NCBI RefSeq assembly: GCF_033118175.1 | Contig: NC_083711.1 | Coordinates: 44,216,001 to 44,280,000, forward strand | Direction of reading: 5' to 3' | DNA length: 64,000 bases | Source of the DNA: Dama dama | Lineage: Eukaryota; Chordata; Mammalia; Artiodactyla; Cervidae | Shown: positions 58,274 to 64,000 of the stretch, one piece after another | Layout of the letters: every line of letters begins with the position of its first letter | Position numbering within the stretch: position 1 is the first letter of the stretch | The notes under the pieces: model-generated | Told to the model about the DNA's origin: nothing | The model's database searches: none | Seen by the model: only the letters and a program-made list of their open reading frames with translations | Made by a program: the position numbers and the translations under genes

Positions 58274-58795
58274 CTAAATTCCATATATATGTGTTAGTAT
58301 GCTGTAATGTTCTTTATCTTTCTGGCTTACTTCACTCTGTATAAGGGGCTCCAGTTTCACCCATCTCATTAGAACTGATTGAAATGAATTCTTTTTAATG
58401 GCTGAGTAACATTCCACGGTGTATATGTACCACAGCTTCCTTATCCATTCATCTGCTGATGGGCATCTAGGTTGCTTCCATGTCCTGGCTATAATAAACA
58501 GTGCTGCGATGAACATTGGGGTGCACGTGTCTCTTTCAGATCTGGTTTCCTCATTGTGTATGCCCAGAAGTGGTATTGCTGGGTCATATGGCAGTTCTAT
58601 TTCCAGTTTTTTAAGAAATCTCCACACTGTTCTCCATAGTGGCTGTAATAGTTTGCATTCCCACCAACAGTGTAAGAGGGTTCCCTTTTCTCCACACCCT
58701 CTCCAGCATTTATTGCTTGTAGACTTTTGGATAGCAGCCATCCTGACGGGCGTGTCATGGTACCTCATTGTGATTTTAATTTGCATTTTGAGCAT
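58274..58795 (-). pseudogene. LINE-1 ORF2 protein, C-terminal domain with zinc knuckle
   Basis: A 173-codon frame ending at the normal ORF2 stop (ILTHIYGI). Residues 30-47 form the C-x3-C-x7-H-x4-C knuckle (Cys30, Cys34, His42, Cys47; CWRGCGEKGTLLHCWWEC), a nucleic-acid-binding module required for LINE-1 retrotransposition. LELPYDPAIPLLG-like and ADEWIRKLWYIYTVECYSAI blocks follow. The upstream part of ORF2 lies in another frame (58765-59238), so a frameshift separates them; no complete ORF2 protein can be made. Confidence 0.92.
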
Positions 58796-59238
58796 CTTTT
58801 CATGTATTTGCTAGCCATATGTATGTCTTCTTTGGAGAAATGTCTGTTTAGTTCTTTGGCCCATTTTTTGATTGGGTCATTTATTTTTCTGGAATTGAGC
58901 TGCAGGAGTTGCTTGTATATTTTTGAGATTAATCCTTTGTCTGTTGCTTCATTTGCTATTATTTTCTCCCAATCTGAGGACTGTCTTTTCACCTTGCTTA
59001 TAGTTTCTTTTGTTGTGCAAAAGCTTTTAAGTTTCATTAGGTCCCATTTGTTTATTTTTGCTTTTATTTCCAATATTCTGGGAGGTGGGTCATAGAGGAT
59101 CCTGCTGTGATTCATGTCAGAGAGTGTTTTGCCAATGTTCTCCTCTAGGAGTTTTATAGTTTCTGGTCTTACATTTAGACCTTTAATCCATTTTGAGTTT
59201 ATTTTTGTGTATGGTGTTAGAAAGTGTTCCAGTTTCAT
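58765..59238 (-). pseudogene. LINE-1 ORF2 protein, region just before the C-terminal domain
   Basis: A 157-codon frame with FLTPYTKINSKWIKGLNVRP, LSDMNHSRILYDPPPRI, KINKWDLMKLKSFCTTKETI and KKWAKELNRHFSKEDIHMAS, all standard for mammalian LINE-1 ORF2 after the RT domain. It leaves frame at CSKCKLKSQ, where the sequence should continue to the knuckle domain in the neighbouring frame. A one- or two-base indel near 58790 accounts for this. Confidence 0.9.
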
Positions 59239-59429
59239 TCTTTTACAAGTGGTTGACCAGTTTTCCCAGCATCACTTGTTAAAGAGGTTGTCTTTTTTCC
59301 ATTGTATATTCTTGCCTCCTTTGTCGAAGATAAGGTGTCCATAGGTTCGTGGATTAAATTGAAAGAATTTTCTTTTGAAAGATACAAAAGTGTTCAGGAA
59401 GTACCTGGTTAGGTGAAGTAAACTTTTTA

Positions 59430-59931
59430 TTGGCCAACATATGTTCCCCCAAATTCATATGTTGAAGTCTTAATACCTCAGAATGTGACTGACTCTAATC
59501 CAGTATGACTGGCAACTTTTAGAGAAGGAATTAAGACACAGATCCACAGAGGGGGAACACCAAGTGAACATGAAGAAGACCAACTGCAAACCAAGGAGAG
59601 AAGCCTCGGCCAGAAAAAAAAAAATCCCGTGGACTCCCTGATCTCAGATTTCTAGCTTCCAGGACTGTGAGAAAACGTCTGTTGTTTCGGGTACTCTGTT
59701 GTATAGCATGCTGACTTGTGTCTCACTCTCTGCGACCCTATGGACTGTAGCCTGTCAGCTCCTCGGTCCATGGGATTCTCCAAGGAAGAATACTGGACTG
59801 GGTTGCCATGCTATCCTCCAGGGGATCTTCATGACCCAGGGATCAAACCCACATCTCTTATGTCTCCTGCACTGGCAAAGGGGTTCTTTACCACTAGCAC
59901 CACCTGGGAAGCCTAGCAAATTAATACACTG
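59430..59931 (+). mobile_element. MLT1-type MaLR LTR, split by a SINE
   Basis: TGTTCCCCCAAATTCATATGT near 59430, GTCTTAATACCTCAGAATGTG near 59468, GATCTCAGATTTCTAGCTTCC near 59640 and CTGTGAGAAAACGTCTGTTG near 59666 give an MLT1-type LTR. Its last bases TAGCAAATTAATACACTG come after the SINE. It is old and non-coding. Confidence 0.75.
59703..59916 (-). mobile_element. Bov-tA-type SINE inside the MLT1 LTR
   Basis: Minus-strand copy: CTTGTGTCTCACTCTCTGCGA, CATGGGATTCTCCAAGGAAG, and head TTCTTTACCACTAGCACCACC. It has the same head variant as the copy at 35818-36039. It sits between the two parts of the LTR. Confidence 0.92.
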
Positions 59932-60131
59932 GTTTAGGAGATTTTATTTTATTCTAAGTGTGAGGGTCAATCTTTGAGAGCTGGAACTACATAGTCTATC
60001 TGATTTGTATTCTTCTAAGAATATTCTGGATACTGTGTACAATTAATTTCTGTAAGGTCCTAGAGGGGAGAGTAAAGAAGCCATACAGAGAGCCTTCTGC
60101 AGATGAGCAGAGTATATACTTATTAGTGTGT
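59932..60131. other. Unique sequence
   Basis: No feature recognised. Confidence 0.4.
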
Positions 60132-60140
60132 TTGTGTATG

Positions 60141-60358
60141 AGATGGTGGTGGTGCTGTAGCCGCTAAGTCGTGTCTGACTCTTTGCGACCTCCATGGATT
60201 GTAGCCTGCCAGGCTTCTCTGTCCGTGGGATTTCCCGGGAAAGAATACTGGAGTGGATTGTCATTTCCTTTTTCAGAGGATATTCATGACCAAGGATGAA
60301 GCTTGGGTCTCCTGCATTGCAGGTGGATTCTTTACTGATTGAGACACCAGGGAAGCCC
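60141..60358 (-). mobile_element. Bov-tA SINE with target duplication
   Basis: Minus-strand copy with AAGTCGTGTCTGACTCTTTGC at the tail and GAGACACCAGGGAAGCCC at the head end. TTGTGTATG flanks it at 60132-60140 and 60359-60367. It includes an extra GTGGTGGTGCTGTAGCCGC at the tail side. Confidence 0.92.
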
Positions 60359-60367
60359 TTGTGTATG

Positions 60368-61742
60368 TATAATTTATATAATACCCATGCATTAATTTTA
60401 GCCACATGTGTAACCACACTGCTTTATGGTATGTATTTATTTTGGCAGATCTGCTATAACTCAGATTAAAAGTTTGCTTTAAAATTATCTATCAGAGATA
60501 ATTATGGTTGCTTAGGTAACTGGTCATATATTACTGCCCTATTAATGACAAATCAACTTTTGCTAATTTTGTTTTATTACCATTTTTTGGTAAACAGTTT
60601 GCTTTATATCAGTAACAGAGAAAAGAGCATATTTTCACATATATATACACATGTAATTAAAATAAAAGAAGACAGTTTAGGAAAGTTTGGTATATTGAAA
60701 AATGCATAGTACTGGGAATGAAGGAACACATCACTTAATTCCTTTACAGTATGATGTAAACAATGTAATAAATCTTAATTACTATGAGTCTATGTATTAA
60801 TAGAACCTATTAGAGATCTTGAATTGATGAAAAAGACAGTGATTTAATGGAAACCAAGCAAAAACCAAGCAACTATTATAGATATTAAAATACTGATATA
60901 AACAAATTGCTTAGTTAACCAAAACCCCAGATATAAATAACTCTCCTTTTAAAATGATATATTCCACTTTAAAGTACATTATTTACATCTGACTTAATTT
61001 ACAAAATTATATCATATTGGAATGTAAAGTCAGTGAACAGCATTCTTTATAAATATAAAACATATGTTACTGGTAGCCGTTGCCTGATGAAGCTTCAATA
61101 TTCAGCTCAAAAATGTTGAAGCTATAATCATTAAACATATGTCAAAGACACAGAAACATCACAACTCTAGTATGAGAGAGAAGTAAGATGGGAGAGAGGA
61201 ATATAAAAGATCTATATAGAGGCAGAAAGAGGAATGCAAATCTAATTATAATCATGCTTTATTATAAGAGATTCAGAATTGTCTTCATATCATTTAATTA
61301 GAACAAATGAGTAATAGCCAGAGTCACTTTAAAAGGGCCATTTAAGATAATATTTTACAGCAAAGTTGGTGATTCATTCAAATGGCAGCTACTGCTTCCA
61401 CCCAGAAGCTGATTACAGTACTAGAAATAAAATAGAGGAGCCACATTTGAAGTTTTCCATTTCTGTGCACAAATGTATGTAAAGGAAATGTCCAATGGGT
61501 TCTCTATAAGCCAACTCTGATATGAAGATTGAAGTTTTTATTAGGTATTAACATTTATTAGGTATTAACATCTATGAAAAGAAAAAGGAAGGATAATGGG
61601 GATGAGGAACAAGTTAAACTGTGGCCCAGGGTGGACAAAGCCTCAGCCAGTCTGTGGAAGGGATGCTTGAGAGAGTGACATCCATCAAAGTTTTTCCTGA
61701 TAAACAAAACTGGCCAGGCCTTTATATGGCTGTCTTGCTTTG
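60368..61742. other. Unique sequence, with a 17-bp tandem repeat
   Basis: No repeat family recognised in 60368-61530. TTATTAGGTATTAACAT occurs twice in tandem at 61538-61571. From 61572 to 61742 the sequence might still belong to the minus-strand BovB leader, but no longer matches the other copy. Confidence 0.4.
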
Positions 61743-62270
61743 TCATTCTGTCTGTAGTCTCATGGATAAAGATAAGAGGCTTATGGAAGCTTCCTGATGG
61801 GAGGGACCTGCTGTGGGGGAATCTGGGTCTCATTCTGATGGGTGGGGCCATGCTCAGTAAATCTTTAATCAAATTTTCTGTTGATGGGTGGGGCTGTGAT
61901 CCTTCCCTGTAGTTTGGACTAAGACCAAACTATGGTATGGGTATTGGCAACCTCCTTCAAAAGGACTTATGCTAACACACCCCGGGGCTCCCAACACTAT
62001 TGTATTCAATGACCCAGACCCCATGGCAGGCCACTGTCTACCCACACCTCCGCAGGAGACTCCTAAACACACACAGGCAAATCTGGCTCAGTCTCCTGTG
62101 GGGTCACTGCTCCTTTCTCCCAGGTCCTGTTGTGCACAAGGCCCTGTTTGTGCCCCCAAGAGTCTGTTTCCCCCAGTCCCGGGGAATTTCTGCAATCAAA
62201 TCTCACTGGCCTCCACAGTGAAATTTCCTGGGGGTCCTCAGACAATTTGCTAGGTCCCCAGGCTGGGAAA
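61743..62270 (-). mobile_element. BovB 5' UTR segment, inverted
   Basis: The reverse complement of 61743-62059 aligns along its length with the BovB leader at 36979-37290. Shared blocks include CTCCTGCGGAGGTGTG, CCATAGTTTGG, GATTTACTGAGCATGGCCCC and CTTCCATAAGCCTCTTATC. From 62060 to about 62270 the sequence extends further 5' than the other copy. It lies next to a forward BovB coding segment (62283 onward), so one element may have been partly inverted. G+C is higher than in the surroundings. Confidence 0.75.
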
Positions 62271-62361
62271 TCCATTGTGGATCACTGAACTATCACCAGA
62301 TGGTCAATACCAAAATCAGATTGATTATATTCTTTGAGGCCAAAGATGGAGAAGCTTAATA

Positions 62362-62567
62362 AGTGAAGTCACTCAGTCGTGTCTGACTCTTTGTGACCCT
62401 GTGAACTATAGCCTACCAGTCTCCTCCGTCCATGGGATTTTCCAGGCAAGAATACTGAAGTGAGTTGCCATTCCCTTTTCCAGGAGATCTTCCCAACTGA
62501 GGGATTGAATCCAGGTCTCCCGCATTGAGGGCAGACGCTTTACTCTCTGAGCCACCAGGGAGGTCCA
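62362..62567 (-). mobile_element. Bov-tA SINE inside BovB, with 13-bp target duplication
   Basis: Minus-strand SINE from AGTGAAGTCACTCAGTCGTG to CTGAGCCACCAGGGAGGTCC. GAGAAGCTYAATA at 62349-62361 and 62568-62580 flanks it (one difference). Rejoining the flanks at one copy of this repeat matches the uninterrupted BovB sequence elsewhere in the window. Confidence 0.95.
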
Positions 62568-62698
62568 GAGAAGCTCAATACACTCAGCAAAACCAAGACT
62601 GGGAGCTGACTGTGGCTCAGATCATGAACACCTTATTGCAAAAATCAGACTTAAGTTGAAGAAAGTGGGGAGAACCACTAGACCATTCAGTTATAACC

Positions 62699-63124
62699 TT
62701 GAATCAAATCCCTTCTGACTATAGAGTGGAAGTGACAAATAGATTCAAGGGATTAGATCAGATAGACAGAGTACCTGAAGAAATATGGATGGAAATTCAT
62801 GACTTTGTACATGAGGTAGTAATCCAAACCATCCCCAAGAAAAAGAAACTCAAAAAAGCAAAATGTTTGTCTGTCAAAGCCTTACAAATAGCTAAGAAAA
62901 GAAGAGAAGTGAAAGACAAAGGAGAAAGGAAAAGGTATACCCATCTGAATTCAGAGTCCCAAAGAATAGCACAGAGAGATAAAAAAGCCTTCCTCAGTGA
63001 TCAATGTAAAGAAATAGAGGAAAACAATAAATGGGAAAGATTAGAGATCTCTTCAAGAAAACTAGAGATACCAAGAGAATATTTCTTGCAAAGATGGGCA
63101 GAACAAAGGACAGAAATGGTATAG
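62699..63124 (+). pseudogene. BovB linker region between endonuclease and RT
   Basis: A 141-codon frame rich in Lys, Arg and Glu (QTIPKKKKLKKAKCLSVKAL, KKRREVKDKGERKRY). This corresponds to the basic linker before the RT fingers of RTE elements. After REYFLQRWAEQRTEMV it stops. The next piece (63031-63378: DPTEAEDIKNRWQEYTEELY, LNHPDNHDGVITH, NKASGGDGIPVEL) continues in another frame. A fragment only; it has no catalytic residues. Confidence 0.85.
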
Positions 63125-64000
63125 ACCCAACAGAAGCAGAAGATATTAAGAATAGGTGGCAAGAATACACAGAAGAACTATACAAAAAAGATCTGAATCA
63201 CCCAGATAACCACGATGGTGTGATCACTCACCGAGAGCCAGACATTCTGGAATGGGAAGTCAAGTGGGCCTTAGGAAGCATCGCTACGAACAAAGCTAGT
63301 GGAGGTGATGGAATTCCAGTTGAGCTATTTCAAATGCAAAATGATGATGCTGTGAAAGTGCTGCTCTCAATATACTAGCAAATTTAGAAAACTCAGAGTT
63401 GGCCACAGGGCTGGAAATGCTCACTTTCCAATCCCAAAGAAAAGCAATGCAAACTTTTCCAAGTTAGGCTTCAGCAGTATGTGAATTGAGAAATTCCAGA
63501 TGTTCATGCTGGATTTAGAAAAAGCAGAGGAACCAGAGATCAAATTGCCATCATCAGTTGGATCATAGAAAAAACAAGATAATTCCTGAAAAGCATCTAC
63601 TTCTGCTTTATTGACCATACCAAAATCTTTTATTGTGTGGATCACAACAAACTGTGGAATATTCTTAAAGAGATGAGAATACAGACCATCTTACTTGCCT
63701 CCTGAGAAATCTATATACAGGTCAAGAAGCAACAGTTAGAACTGGACATGGAACAACAGACTGGTTCTAAATTTGCAAAGGAGTATGTCAAAGCTGTATC
63801 CTGTCACCTGGCTTATTTAACTTATATGCAGAGTACATCATGCGAAATGCTAGGCAGGATGAAGCACAAGCTGGAATCAAAATTGCAAGGAGAAATGTCA
63901 ATAATCTCAGATGTAAGGATGACACCACCCTTCTGGCAGAAAGCAAAGAAGATCTAAAAGAGCTTCATGATGAAAGTGAAAGAAGAGTGAAAAAGTTGGC

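Larger units (their letters stand above)
57916..59361 (-). mobile_element. Young bovine-type LINE-1, 5'-truncated, with perfect 15-bp target duplication
   Basis: Starts on the left with the T-run (its poly-A tail), then the reversed ruminant LINE-1 3' UTR and the ORF2 C-terminal third. The direct repeat AAAGAATTTTCTTTT flanks it exactly (57901-57915 and 59362-59376). ORF2 is open in two long pieces separated by one frameshift near 58770-58795. It is the least decayed LINE-1 in the window. It is truncated within ORF2, so it lacks promoter, ORF1, endonuclease and most of the RT domain. Confidence 0.96.
62283..64000 (+). mobile_element. BovB coding part, runs off the window end
   Basis: Begins at the end of the endonuclease (ATCACCAGATGGTCAATACC, IDYIL block). 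A Bov-tA interrupts it, and it continues from 62581 through the SDHE block of the endonuclease (62617-62630), the linker and the RT fingers region to about the YADD region at the window end. At 63900-63925 the YADD codons read ...AGATGTAAGGATGACACC (RCKDD), so the first position of the motif is changed. Many deletions and stops. Its 3' end is outside the window. Confidence 0.92.

Noticed and set aside
61969..62275. Proline- and glycine-rich frames on both strands
   Set aside because: They arise from the GC-rich inverted BovB leader, without conserved start or codon pattern.
1..64000. A host protein-coding gene among the many open frames
   Set aside because: Frames longer than about 100 codons with recognisable similarity are all BovB or LINE-1, on the correct strand or as shadows. 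The rest are short, AT-driven or inside repeats, with no splice structure supporting exons.
1..64000. A new defence, CRISPR or other bacterial-type system
   Set aside because: The sequence is a vertebrate (ruminant) genome; no operons, no CRISPR spacing pattern. The only short regular repeats are microsatellites and one 78-bp duplication.

Overview
This window looks like ruminant (bovid: cattle, sheep, goat or a close relative) chromosomal DNA from a gene-poor, AT-rich region, either intergenic or inside a long intron. The evidence is the repeat content. There are about ten copies of the RTE-type LINE BovB, about twenty Bov-tA-type tRNA-derived SINEs, and 3' ends of the bovine-type young LINE-1. 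This combination is characteristic of ruminants. Beneath these lie older mammalian repeats: LINE-1 remnants, MLT1-type MaLR LTRs, Tigger/MER2-type DNA transposons and probable L2 and MIR fragments. I find no exon of a host protein gene, no structural RNA gene, no CpG island and nothing bacterial. Every long open reading frame with recognisable protein similarity is BovB or LINE-1 ORF2.

Layout. 1-4.9 kb: unique AT-rich DNA, a (TA)n(CA)n tract, an old LINE-1 interrupted by a MER2/Tigger element, and a Bov-tA. 4.9-9.5 kb: a LINE-1 3' end split by a Bov-tA, another Bov-tA, a CHR-type SINE with a 14-bp target duplication, then mostly unique sequence. 9.5-12.4 kb: a nearly full-length BovB. 12.4-17.1 kb: unique DNA, a Bov-tA with a duplicated tRNA-like part, then two BovB copies in opposite orientation forming a long inverted repeat. 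17.1-24.9 kb: the most unique part of the window, with a few SINEs and an MLT1-like LTR. 24.9-31.4 kb: old LINE-1, MLT1 LTR, a young BovB with a 264-codon reverse-transcriptase frame, and an older BovB piece. 31.6-36.1 kb: a 78-bp tandem duplication, old LINE-1s, an abutting head-to-head SINE pair, and a young LINE-1 3' end with a 17-bp perfect target duplication. 37.0-41.5 kb: the longest BovB (about 3.5 kb with its 5' UTR) followed by another truncated copy in the same direction. 41.5-48.3 kb: old LINE-1s, a Tigger MITE, three SINEs and 2.3 kb of unique DNA. 48.3-55.9 kb: a minus-strand BovB, MLT1 LTR plus internal remnant, an old LINE-1 with (TG)n tracts, and two BovB 3' pieces. 56-60.4 kb: unique DNA, an L2-like remnant, a young 1.4-kb LINE-1 with a perfect 15-bp target duplication, and an MLT1 LTR hit by a SINE. 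61.7-64 kb: a BovB whose 5' UTR part lies inverted beside a forward coding part that runs off the window.

How the parts relate. Functionally this is a record of retrotransposition, not a set of cooperating genes. BovB and LINE-1 encode endonuclease/reverse transcriptase proteins that copy themselves. Bov-tA SINEs have a tRNA-like head with an internal RNA polymerase III B box and a BovB-derived tail, and are thought to borrow BovB machinery. All protein-coding copies here are truncated, frameshifted or carry stop codons, so none should make a complete protein. The features most worth a second look are structural: the inverted BovB pair, the head-to-head SINE pair, the inverted-5'-part BovB, a G/C palindrome, and two BovB copies sharing the same 2-bp frameshift. 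I found no convincing sign of a new biological system. Family names are assigned from memory of consensus sequences and should be confirmed with RepeatMasker.
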